Part shown: positions 57,333 to 64,000 of the stretch, piece by piece
How the letters are laid out: the number at the start of each line of letters is the position of its first letter
Numbering within the stretch: the first letter of the stretch is position 1
Translations under genes and position numbers: made by a program
The notes under the pieces: model-generated
What the model was told of the DNA's origin: nothing
Database searches by the model: none
Seen by the model: the letters and a program-made list of their open reading frames with translations, nothing else
Source of the DNA: Salinibacterium sp. PAMC 21357
GTDB taxonomy: Bacteria; Actinomycetota; Actinomycetes; Actinomycetales; Microbacteriaceae
Length of the DNA stretch: 64,000 nt
Assembly (NCBI RefSeq): GCF_000247645.1
Contig: NZ_AHWA01000002.1
Coordinates: forward strand, 558,001-622,000
Direction: 5' to 3'

Positions 57333-57562
57333 TGCAGCTCGGCACACGGTGGTCGGTCGGCGACGATGTACCCGAACGTCTCGATGCAGCAATGCGCGAG
57401 GCAATCGCGGGCGTTGAAGCGGATGTTGCCCACCTCGATACGAACGCGTGGCGGTGGACCCTCACGTGGCTTGAATCGCGTCCCGTCGCCGAACTCGACG
57501 ACGGCACCACCGTGCGCCAAGCCGCTGACGGCAGCGTCAGCGTAGAAGAACCCACCTCTTAG
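57332..57562 (+). CDS. Small acidic protein, unknown function
   Basis: A 76-residue protein beginning MQLGTRWSVGDDVPERL and ending with an Asp/Glu-rich tail. It contains several Trp (NAWRWTLTWLE) and no recognisable motif. Start ATG 57332 overlaps the GNAT stop, so the two are coupled. An in-frame upstream ATG at 57305 lies inside the GNAT gene. Confidence 0.55.
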   Translation: MQLGTRWSVGDDVPERLDAAMREAIAGVEADVAHLDTNAWRWTLTWLESRPVAELDDGTTVRQAADGSVSVEEPTS

Positions 57563-57694
57563 CCCACACAACTCACTGTTGCCCGCTCCGCGCCAGCGGC
57601 CCCGCCTCTCGTGCTCGGTCGCGTACCGAGCGCGGAGCCGGCAACCACAACTCCTCGCTGTGGATAGTTGAGCCCCCTCGCCCCGGCCGACGTT

Positions 57695-57700
57695 TAGCGT
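57695..57700 (+). promoter_or_regulatory. -10 element (TAGCGT) of the lipoprotein/PKD operon
   Basis: TAGCGT ends 6 nt before the ATG at 57707, giving a leaderless start. Confidence 0.4.
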
Positions 57701-57706
57701 CAATAT

Positions 57707-58255
57707 ATGCGGCTACCGAATCTCGTCACCCTCTCGATCGGTGCGCTCCTCGTAGCGACGCTCAGCGGATGCGTTCCCTCCGAACCAGCACCGCCCCAGC
57801 CGAGCGCGAGCTTCGCTGCGCCCTACGCGAGCGACGAAGAGGCGCTGGCTGCGGCTGAAGAGGCTTACGGGGAGTACATCCGCGTCATCCTCGGCACTTA
57901 CCGTCGAGAAGCGACTGATCCGAACCCGCTTAGCTCCGTCGCGAGTGGTGACCATCTAGCGGAATTGCTGCTCGAGTTCGAAGAGCGCATCTCCGACGGC
58001 AGGTACATTCTCGGAGATGAGTCTTTCGATCAAGTGGTCCTCCAGCGATACTCGCGAGATGCTTCGCCCTACGAAGTTATCGCGGTATATCTCTGTGATG
58101 ATTTATCCGGCCTCGAGATCTTTCGCGGTGACGATAAAATCGGACCAGAGAAGCCGCTATCCCCTATGACCATGCAGATAGTTTTCGATTTCGACCCCGA
58201 TTCGAAGAGGTTGCTGGTGTCTGCGCGTGATATCTGGAATACAGACGCATGCTGA
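57707..58255 (+). CDS. Putative lipoprotein, unknown function
   Basis: A 182-residue protein with a signal peptide and lipobox LSGC at residues 19-22, then a linker rich in Pro/Ser and an acidic domain of about 150 residues ending in a Cys. Cys also occurs in the middle (VYLCDDLSG), so a disulfide is possible. No family recognised. It overlaps the next gene by 7 bp and is probably co-expressed with it. Confidence 0.65.
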   Translation: MRLPNLVTLSIGALLVATLSGCVPSEPAPPQPSASFAAPYASDEEALAAAEEAYGEYIRVILGTYRREATDPNPLSSVASGDHLAELLLEFEERISDGRYILGDESFDQVVLQRYSRDASPYEVIAVYLCDDLSGLEIFRGDDKIGPEKPLSPMTMQIVFDFDPDSKRLLVSARDIWNTDAC

Positions 58256-59082
58256 AAGGACCTAATTCCGCGCTAGGGATTCTTTTTCTACTCGCGGCCC
58301 CGGTAGTGAGCGTCTTCGTCATTGCGACGCCAGTTTATGCCTGCAGCCTCGAAGCTAACGTAGCTGGAGGGTGTCCAACATCGAGCGCTGAAGGTGACTC
58401 GGTCGAGTTAGGCGCAACACAACAGGTGCCAGGATCCAGCGAACCTAACCTCGGCAGCTACTACGGCACCACCGACGGCGTCGCGTACATCGCGGTCGAC
58501 AACACCCTCGACAGCGTCGAGGACTCCTGGTGTGACATCCAGCGCATCGAGTGCGTCCCGTGGACTCCCCCGGCCGACGACGTATCCGGCGTCATCGGCC
58601 CCATCACGATCTCCGACATCGCCACCTTTCGCCCACAGCCACCGACTGCGGGAATGCAACCCAACCAGTGGATGATCGTTGGCCTCGACACCAACTTCTA
58701 CGCCACCGCATCCGCCCACATTATTGATGGCACCCTGTTCGGCGGCACCGCCCAAGTTCGCTTCACCCCGGTGAGCTACCGCTGGCAATACGGCGACGGC
58801 CACACCGCCACCACGAGCAATCCCGGCAGAACCTGGGCCCAGTCCCGAATAGCGGAATTCGACCCGACCCCCACCAGTCACGTTTACGAAGAACCCGGCA
58901 ACTACAGCATCACGCTTGCCGTAACTTACGCCGCCGAGTACCGCGTCGCCGGCAGCAACTGGCAGACCGTCGTCGGCACCATCACCATCGTCGCGCCACC
59001 GCTCTCCGCGACCGCAGGCCACGCGACCACTGTGCTCGTCGATAAAGACTGTCTCGCGAACCCCTCCGGTGTCGGCTGCTAG
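58249..59082 (+). CDS. Secreted protein with PKD-like domain
   Basis: A 277-residue protein with a hydrophobic signal peptide (LGILFLLAAPVVSVFVIATPVYA). The C-terminal half resembles a PKD domain: YRWQYGDGHTATT (the WxFGDG-type strand), then HVYEEPGNYSITLAVTY. Several Cys pairs suggest disulfides. Codon use changes near 58430: before it is mixed at wobble positions, after it almost always G/C. This hints at a mosaic origin. Function unknown. Confidence 0.65.
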   Translation: MLKGPNSALGILFLLAAPVVSVFVIATPVYACSLEANVAGGCPTSSAEGDSVELGATQQVPGSSEPNLGSYYGTTDGVAYIAVDNTLDSVEDSWCDIQRIECVPWTPPADDVSGVIGPITISDIATFRPQPPTAGMQPNQWMIVGLDTNFYATASAHIIDGTLFGGTAQVRFTPVSYRWQYGDGHTATTSNPGRTWAQSRIAEFDPTPTSHVYEEPGNYSITLAVTYAAEYRVAGSNWQTVVGTITIVAPPLSATAGHATTVLVDKDCLANPSGVGC

Positions 59083-59102
59083 CGACGTGAATCGGTCAAC
59101 AG

Positions 59103-59132
59103 CACCGGCACCGGCACCGGCACCGGCACCGG
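59103..59132. repeat. Tandem repeat (CACCGG)5
   Basis: Five perfect copies of the hexamer CACCGG follow the PKD gene's stop by 20 bp. It lies outside any convincing gene; slippage could vary the copy number. Confidence 0.8.
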
Positions 59133-59160
59133 CGAGACATTAGCTCGCCCCAATCGCCGT

Positions 59161-59320
59161 CTAGACGCGCGCAAGAATCTCTCCGTGCGGCATCGCCATC
59201 CATCCCTCGGGCGAATCCGCCCACTCACGCCACGCACTACTAATCTGCTGCAACACTTCCTGAGTCGCGAATAACTTACTCAGAGCATCCGACGCAAACG
59301 CCGACTCAACACTCGCGCCT
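59161..59320 (-). other. Out-of-frame C-terminal tail of the methyltransferase
   Basis: Read on the minus strand in the frame one base off the main ORF, this gives ESAFASDALSKLFATQ...AWREWADSPEGWM..PHGEILARV and a TAG at 59161-59163. The pattern AWxxWxxxPxGW...hGEhLar is the normal C-terminus of this methyltransferase family. The gene would be about 800 bp when repaired. Confidence 0.7.
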
Positions 59321-59951
59321 CCCACATGCTGCCCCACCATTCGCGGTCGGTGTCATCCGAGAAGTTCCAGACGGATGCTGTGACCGTCAGATCGGTCAGC
59401 CCGGCCTGGAACGCCCACGCCTTCAACCGACGCCCGGCGTTCGGCTCTCCCCCGTTGCTGCGGTGCACGGCGTCATACAGCTCCGCCCAGACGCGAAGTC
59501 CCGGCAGCTCGGGGAAGCAAATGGTTCCCGCGTAGTCCACATCGCGCACCGCAATCAACCCACCCGGTTTGGCCACACGCTTCATCTCCACGAGAGCCGC
59601 GACCGGATCACCCAAATGTTGCAACGTCTGGTGCGAATGCACGAGATCGAAACTGTTGTCATCGAACGGCAGTGCATACGCGTCGCCCACAATAAAACTC
59701 AAGTTGTCGGCGGTGAAAGCCGAGGCTTTTTCTAGGACCGCGGCAGCGGCATCCAGCCCCACGACACGACCAGGTGCCAGTCGTTCGGCAAACTCGGCGG
59801 TGATGGTGCCCGGACCACACCCGATATCGAGCAGTGATAGCCCCACCTCAAGGTGCGGTTCGAAGTACGCCGCCGAATTAGCGATCGTGCGCCACGTGTG
59901 CGACTTCAAAACGCTTTCATGATGGCCGTGGGTATAACGTTCGTTACTCAT
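59280..59951 (-). CDS. SAM-dependent methyltransferase, C-terminus frameshifted
   Basis: A class I methyltransferase of the UbiE/Methyltransf_11 group: SAM motif I LLDIGCGPGTI, VVGLDAAAAV, VGDAYALPFDDNSFDLVHSHQTLQHLGDP. Start ATG 59951 with a TATTCT -10 seven nt upstream. The frame ends in an Arg-rich out-of-register stretch (ARVLSRRLRRML). The expected family C-terminus is present downstream in another frame, so one base is probably missing near 59317. Substrate unknown. Confidence 0.75.
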   Translation of the reverse strand: MSNERYTHGHHESVLKSHTWRTIANSAAYFEPHLEVGLSLLDIGCGPGTITAEFAERLAPGRVVGLDAAAAVLEKASAFTADNLSFIVGDAYALPFDDNSFDLVHSHQTLQHLGDPVAALVEMKRVAKPGGLIAVRDVDYAGTICFPELPGLRVWAELYDAVHRSNGGEPNAGRRLKAWAFQAGLTDLTVTASVWNFSDDTDREWWGSMWEARVLSRRLRRML

Positions 59952-59958
59952 ACTGACG

Positions 59959-59968
59959 AGAATAGAGT
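59959..59968. promoter_or_regulatory. Overlapping divergent -10 elements (methyltransferase and M3 peptidase)
   Basis: TATTCT on the minus strand (59959-59964) and TAGAGT on the plus strand (59963-59968) overlap by 2 bp. Each lies 6-7 nt before a start codon (59951 and 59975). Confidence 0.5.
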
Positions 59969-59974
59969 GGATGC

Positions 59975-61999
59975 ATGACCAACCCTTTCTTTGAGCCAAG
60001 CACGCAGCCTTTCGGCATGCCCCCATTTGCCGATATCGAAGACGAGCACTATGCGCCCGCGTTCGAGAAAGGCATGGCTGAGCAACTGGCAGAGATTGAG
60101 GCGATCACCTCACAGGCGGATGCTCCGACGTTCGAAAACACCATGATTCCGCTCGAGACAAGCGGGCAGCTTCTCACTCGGGTCGCGATTGTGTTTTTCA
60201 ATAAGACCTCTGCCGATGGCGATGCAGCGTCGGATGCTCTCGAGGAGGTCATTGCGCCGAAACTTGCCGCCCACAACGATGCCATCAGTCTCGACAGCGC
60301 GCTCTACGCCCGCATCAGCACGATCCGTGATGGTCTTGAGTCGACTGAGTTGGATGCCGAAGCTCGCTACCTAGTTGAACGCTATTTCACGGAGTACACG
60401 CTTGCCGGCGCGGGCCTTACCGCGGATGCGAAGGCGACGTTGCGCGACTACAACTCGCGGCTTTCGAGCCTCACGACGAAGTTCGAGAAAAACTTGTTGG
60501 CCGATACCAACGATCTTGCCGTGGTGCTCGACAGCATTGATGAGCTCGACGGTTTGGGTGCGTCAGAAATCTCGGCCGCCGCGAGTGCGGCGAATGACCG
60601 CGGGCTCACGGGCAAGTACCTGATTTCCCTCATCTTGCCTACGAGCCAACCGCACCTTTCGGTATTGAATAACGCTGACGTGCGCGGCCGTGTTTTGGCA
60701 GCGTCACGTGCACGCGGCATCCGCGGAGGCAAGTTTGACAACCGCGCTCTCGTTCTCGAGATCGCCCAGGTTCGTGCTCAGCGTGCGGCCCTCTTGGGCT
60801 TTGAGAGCCACGCAGCGTGGGTTACCGCTGATGAGACCGCACAGAACCCTCAGCGAGTCACCGACATGCTCGGCAAGCTCGCTCCAGCGGCGGCACGCAA
60901 CGCTCGCGAAGAACACGCAGCACTTGAAAAGCTGGCGGGCACCGAGGTAACGGCGGCGGATTGGGCCTTCTACTCCGAGAAGGTACGTGCCGAGAAGTAC
61001 AACGTCGACACGACCCAGATGCGCCCGTATTTCGAGGCCGAGCGGGTGCTGCGCGACGGTGTTTTCTTTGCGGCGACCAAGCTCTATGGCGTGACGTTCA
61101 GTGAGCGTTATGACCTGCCCACCTATCACCCCGAGGTTCGTGTCTTTGAGGTCACGAATGAGGATGGCACCGAGGTTGGCCTTTACACTCTCGATCTCTA
61201 CACTCGTGATTCCAAGCGCGGCGGAGCGTGGATGAACTCGCTCATTTCGCAGTCTGATCTGCTCGGGCATCCGGTTATCGTCACCAACAACTTGAACGTG
61301 CCGAAGCCAGCAGCGGGCGAAACGACACTCCTTACTTTCGACGAGGTCAATACGCTATTCCACGAGTTCGGCCATGCCCTGCACGGGCTTTTCGCTCGGG
61401 TCACTTACCCCAAGTTCGCGGGCACCAACACGTACCGCGACTTTGTCGAGTTTCCGAGTCAGGTGAATGAGATGTGGATGCTCTGGCCCGAGGTACTCGA
61501 CAACTATGCCAAGCACTATGAGACCGGCGAACCGATGCCCCACGAAATTGTGGAGCGTCTTCAGGCAAGCGCGGCGTTCAATGAGGGGTTCCTGACAAGC
61601 GAGTATCTGGCGGCGGCCCTCATTGACCAGGCCTGGCACGGTATCGGCGCCGACGACGAGGTGACGGATGTTAGTGCTTTCGAGGCGCAGGCTCTTGCCG
61701 CAGTTGGCCTCGATAACCCGGCTGTACCATCACGCTACTCGAGCACGTACTTTCAGCACATCTTCGCGAATTCTGCCTACGATGCCGGCTACTACTCCTA
61801 CATCTGGAGTGAAGTTTTGGATGCTGACACCGTTGAATGGTTCACCGCGAATGGCGGACTTTCGCGCAGCAATGGCGACCGCTTTCGCGCGCTGCTCCTC
61901 GGTGTTGGTGGGTCGAAGAATCCGCTCGAAGCATTCCGTGACTTCCGCGGTCAAGACGCCGAATTGCAGCCACTGTTGAATCGTCGCGGACTGAACTAG
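59975..61999 (+). CDS. M3-family metallopeptidase (peptidyl-dipeptidase Dcp type)
   Basis: A 674-residue zinc peptidase of the thimet-oligopeptidase/Dcp group. Zinc-binding HEFGHALHG (HExxH) is near residue 463, with the third ligand Glu in the VEFPSQVNEMW region. N-terminal phrases NPFFEPSTQPFGMPPF and ENTMIPLETSGQLLTRV are typical of Dcp. It trims short peptides in the cytoplasm. Leaderless start (TAGAGT 6 nt before ATG). Confidence 0.92.
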   Translation: MTNPFFEPSTQPFGMPPFADIEDEHYAPAFEKGMAEQLAEIEAITSQADAPTFENTMIPLETSGQLLTRVAIVFFNKTSADGDAASDALEEVIAPKLAAHNDAISLDSALYARISTIRDGLESTELDAEARYLVERYFTEYTLAGAGLTADAKATLRDYNSRLSSLTTKFEKNLLADTNDLAVVLDSIDELDGLGASEISAAASAANDRGLTGKYLISLILPTSQPHLSVLNNADVRGRVLAASRARGIRGGKFDNRALVLEIAQVRAQRAALLGFESHAAWVTADETAQNPQRVTDMLGKLAPAAARNAREEHAALEKLAGTEVTAADWAFYSEKVRAEKYNVDTTQMRPYFEAERVLRDGVFFAATKLYGVTFSERYDLPTYHPEVRVFEVTNEDGTEVGLYTLDLYTRDSKRGGAWMNSLISQSDLLGHPVIVTNNLNVPKPAAGETTLLTFDEVNTLFHEFGHALHGLFARVTYPKFAGTNTYRDFVEFPSQVNEMWMLWPEVLDNYAKHYETGEPMPHEIVERLQASAAFNEGFLTSEYLAAALIDQAWHGIGADDEVTDVSAFEAQALAAVGLDNPAVPSRYSSTYFQHIFANSAYDAGYYSYIWSEVLDADTVEWFTANGGLSRSNGDRFRALLLGVGGSKNPLEAFRDFRGQDAELQPLLNRRGLN

Positions 62000-62008
62000 C
62001 CAGTGCGT

Positions 62009-62038
62009 GTGGTGGCGGCGGCCTCACTTCGCCACCAC
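62009..62038 (+). terminator. Hairpin downstream of the M3 peptidase gene
   Basis: GTGGTGGCG and CGCCACCAC form a 9-bp stem with a 12-nt loop, 10 bp after the stop codon, without a T-run. Confidence 0.5.
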
Positions 62039-62264
62039 GCCCAAGGGGCTCGCCCGGTTGGCTCCCGTCTTGCCGCAACGCCCGCACCGCGTTGGGCGAA
62101 AGCGGTTGTCGCTTCCGCACGTTACGCCGGGCCTCGACAGCGGATTATTGTGCCCAATCCACAAAAATTGGTGAAAACCTTTCGCAAACACCACTCAGAG
62201 GGCAGAATAGTCCCGGTCGCGTTCCGCGCAGCCCCTCATTCTTAGACGTCATCTAGCACGATGC

Positions 62265-62337
62265 CCTGAGGGCGATCCGATTGCAGCCTTACCCGAATCT
62301 GACTGCGATCCATTTGCCCAGCGTGATCGCCCTCAGG
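62265..62337. repeat. Nested inverted repeat (possible structured RNA or regulatory element)
   Basis: Outer arms CCTGAGGGCGATC (62265-62277) and GATCGCCCTCAGG (62325-62337) pair perfectly over 13 bp. Inside, GATTGCAG (62279-62286) and CTGCGATC (62303-62310) form a second 8-bp stem with a 16-nt loop. No T-run follows, so it is not a plain terminator. Confidence 0.6.
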
Positions 62338-62486
62338 AACATCACTTGTCCAGCGCCAATCACTGACGCAACGCGAACCGCGCGTCGGCAGTACGCAATG
62401 ACGTCATGACGCGTCGCGTTATCGCACCAGCGCGCTGTCGTATGATCACGCAATCACGCAATCACGTCACAAAGCTAAGGGCGCTG

Positions 62487-63764
62487 TTAGGCCGACTTCT
62501 CTTCACGCAACAATTCGCGCGGGATGATCGTCGGTGCGGCATTCTCCAACACAGCAGCCTTGGTGACGATCACGCGACCAACAGTCTCATCCGAGGGAAC
62601 ATCGAACATGATCGGTCCGAGAACTTCTTCGAGGATCGCCCGCAGACCACGAGCACCGGTCTGGCGAAGAACGGCGAGATCCGCGATCGATTCCAAAGCG
62701 TCACGTTCGAACTCGAGCTCAACGCCATCGATCTCGAACATGCGCTGGTACTGACGCACTAGGGCGTTCTTGGGCGTCGTGAGAATGTCCATGAGCGCGA
62801 CCTGGTCGAGCTGGGTTACCGTGGTGACCACGGGGAGCCGACCGATGAATTCAGGGATCAGACCAAACTTGTGAAGGTCTTCCGGCAGAACTTCGCCGAA
62901 GAGGTTAACGTCGTCACCTTTGCTGTGGAGCGGGGCGCCGAAGCCGATGCCCTTCTTGCCAGCACGGTTCGAGATGATCTCTTCAAGCCCGGCAAAAGCT
63001 CCTGCCACGATGAAGAGCACGTTCGTCGTGTCGACCTGAATGAATTCTTGGTGCGGATGCTTGCGGCCACCCTGCGGCGGAACGGAGGCGACAGTGCCTT
63101 CCAAAATCTTGAGTAGAGCCTGCTGCACGCCCTCGCCCGATACGTCGCGAGTGATCGACGGGTTTTCCGCCTTGCGGGCGATCTTGTCGATCTCGTCGAT
63201 GTAAATGATGCCGGTCTCGGCACGCTTGACGTCATAGTCAGCGGCCTGAATGAGCTTGAGGAGAATGTTTTCAACATCCTCGCCGACGTAACCGGCTTCG
63301 GTCAGTGCTGTGGCATCCGCAACGGCGAATGGCACGTTCAGTCGCTTGGCGAGAGTCTGCGCAAGATAGGTTTTTCCGCAACCGGTCGGGCCGATCAACA
63401 GAATGTTTGACTTGGCGATCTCGACGTCATCGATGAGGGCATCAGCCGACGTGATGGTGTTGCGAGCACGCACGCGCTTGTAGTGGTTATAGACGGCAAC
63501 AGAGAGAGCACGTTTGGCTGCCTCTTGGCCAATGACGTATTCCTCAAGGAACGCATAGATCTCGCGGGGCTTGGGCAGGTCGAATTCACTCGATGCCTCT
63601 TCGCCGGCTTCTGCCAGTCGCTCTTCAATGATCTCGTTACACAGATCTACGCACTCATCGCAGATATAGACGCCGGGACCGGCAATCAGCTGCTGTACCT
63701 GCTTTTGGCTTTTGCCGCAGAAGGAACACTTGAGCAGGTCCGCGCTTTCCCCAATTCGGGCCAT
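62487..63764 (-). CDS. clpX: ATP-dependent Clp protease ATP-binding subunit ClpX
   Basis: A 425-residue AAA+ unfoldase that feeds ClpP. N-terminal zinc domain with four Cys (CSFCGKS...CDECVDLC), Walker A GPTGCGKT, pore loop region [11 protein letters not shown], Walker [10 protein letters not shown], and sensor motifs in [22 protein letters not shown] ribosome site before ATG 63764. clpP is not in the window (normally upstream, beyond this edge or elsewhere). Confidence 0.97.
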   Translation of the reverse strand: MARIGESADLLKCSFCGKSQKQVQQLIAGPGVYICDECVDLCNEIIEERLAEAGEEASSEFDLPKPREIYAFLEEYVIGQEAAKRALSVAVYNHYKRVRARNTITSADALIDDVEIAKSNILLIGPTGCGKTYLAQTLAKRLNVPFAVADATALTEAGYVGEDVENILLKLIQAADYDVKRAETGIIYIDEIDKIARKAENPSITRDVSGEGVQQALLKILEGTVASVPPQGGRKHPHQEFIQVDTTNVLFIVAGAFAGLEEIISNRAGKKGIGFGAPLHSKGDDVNLFGEVLPEDLHKFGLIPEFIGRLPVVTTVTQLDQVALMDILTTPKNALVRQYQRMFEIDGVELEFERDALESIADLAVLRQTGARGLRAILEEVLGPIMFDVPSDETVGRVIVTKAAVLENAAPTIIPRELLREEKSA

Positions 63765-63874
63765 GCCGGTTCCTCTCCTTGAGTAAATACCTTGATTACG
63801 AGCCTAACCCGATATTCAGGCACTCTCTGTCACCATTACAAGCGGAATTTCGGCGCGTCGAAGCTTGGGCCATC

Positions 63875-63908
63875 CCGTGGGCAACTGACCAAGCGAATCT
63901 GCCCACGG
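63875..63908. promoter_or_regulatory. Inverted repeat in the clpX-divergent region
   Basis: CCGTGGGCA and TGCCCACGG (9 bp, perfect, 16-nt spacer) lie just upstream of TAGAGT (63918-63923), a possible -10 for the rightward gene. It may be an operator. Confidence 0.4.
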
Positions 63909-63956
63909 ATACGAACTAGAGTTTAAGAGTTCGCCGCAAATGAGAGAAGGAGCCCC

Positions 63957-64000
63957 ATGCATTCCCGTGCCATGCGCGTGCTTCGTGGAAGTGCAGCAGC
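63957..64000 (+). CDS. Start of a probably secreted protein (3' end outside window)
   Basis: ATG 63957 is preceded by AAGGAG with a 4-nt spacer. The 14 visible residues (MHSRAMRVLRGSAA) look like the basic n-region of a signal peptide. An ATG at 63972 is an alternative but lacks a ribosome site. Nothing more can be said from this fragment. Confidence 0.5.
   Translation, partial: MHSRAMRVLRGSAA

Larger units (their letters stand above)
62000..62486. other. Intergenic region between M3 peptidase and clpX
   Basis: 487 bp between convergent genes. It holds the peptidase terminator hairpin, the nested inverted repeat at 62265-62337, a palindrome ATGACGTCAT near 62400, and a short repeat CACGCAAT x2 near 62450. 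An 80-codon ORF (62003-62245) has no support from composition or a ribosome site. Confidence 0.5.

Noticed and set aside
59103-59132. Possible CRISPR-like or transposon repeat
   Set aside because: It is a simple perfect hexamer tandem array without spacers or flanking target-site features.
62003-62245. 80-codon ORF after the M3 peptidase
   Set aside because: Overlaps the peptidase terminator, lacks a ribosome site and has no recognisable similarity.

Overview
The window looks like chromosomal DNA from an actinobacterium of the family Microbacteriaceae. Its moderate GC content and gene content would fit a cold-adapted, Salinibacterium/Rhodoglobus-like genus; this placement is inference. Support comes from actinobacterial gene orders (ileS-folC-DUF4233-ndk; rplU-rpmA-obg-proB-proA-small membrane protein-nadD-rsfS), an ileS T-box of the actinobacterial ultrashort Stem I type, DUF2510/TM2 and DUF3516 proteins, and many starts that look leaderless (a TANNNT -10 hexamer 5-7 nt before the start codon). 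I see no prophage, insertion sequence, CRISPR array or rRNA; there is one tRNA (Ala-GGC).

Layout. 1-5183: end of a membrane protein, an EmrB/QacA-type exporter, a Ski2-like helicase split by an apparent one-base frameshift, and an EamA transporter. 5269-6980: a zinc-ribbon SDR with a small SH3-like protein. 6964-14252: two divergent operons of lipid genes, the most interesting part of the window. The leftward operon carries an alkyl-DHAP-synthase-like FAD enzyme, a PlsC acyltransferase and an SDR. The rightward operon carries a degenerate ferritin-like protein, a fatty acyl-CoA reductase fused to a HAD phosphatase, and an intact di-iron ferritin-like protein. Together they look like an aerobic ether-lipid (possibly plasmalogen) pathway. 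14309-16012: a two-gene K+/H+ antiporter system. 16071-18234: TM2 protein, DUF2130 protein, tRNA-Ala. 18434-21021: metNIQ methionine importer.

21155-28698 is a long leftward housekeeping block (rsfS, a 644-residue Ala/Pro-rich membrane protein, nadD, proA, proB, obg, rpmA, rplU). 29015-32606: DUF4031 protein, a secreted Ig/beta-propeller-like protein and a two-gene permease system under a Fur/Zur-like box. 32657-35527: RNase E/G with a long structured leader, divergent from a VKOR. 36632-42470: ndk, DUF4233, folC, ileS and the ileS T-box. 42504-46544: a GntR/DUF1648 pair with a palindromic operator, a CPA1 antiporter and a TDT transporter. 46697-53253: bioY, then a five-gene oligopeptide-type ABC importer ending in a TetR regulator. 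53369-61999: a membrane-anchored Ig-like protein, valS, GNAT, small proteins, a lipoprotein/PKD pair, a frameshifted methyltransferase and an M3 peptidase. 62487-64000: clpX and the start of a probably secreted protein.

Two genes (helicase, methyltransferase) each show what looks like a single missing base, so local assembly accuracy or recent decay should be checked. All family assignments are by eye from sequence motifs; no database search was run.
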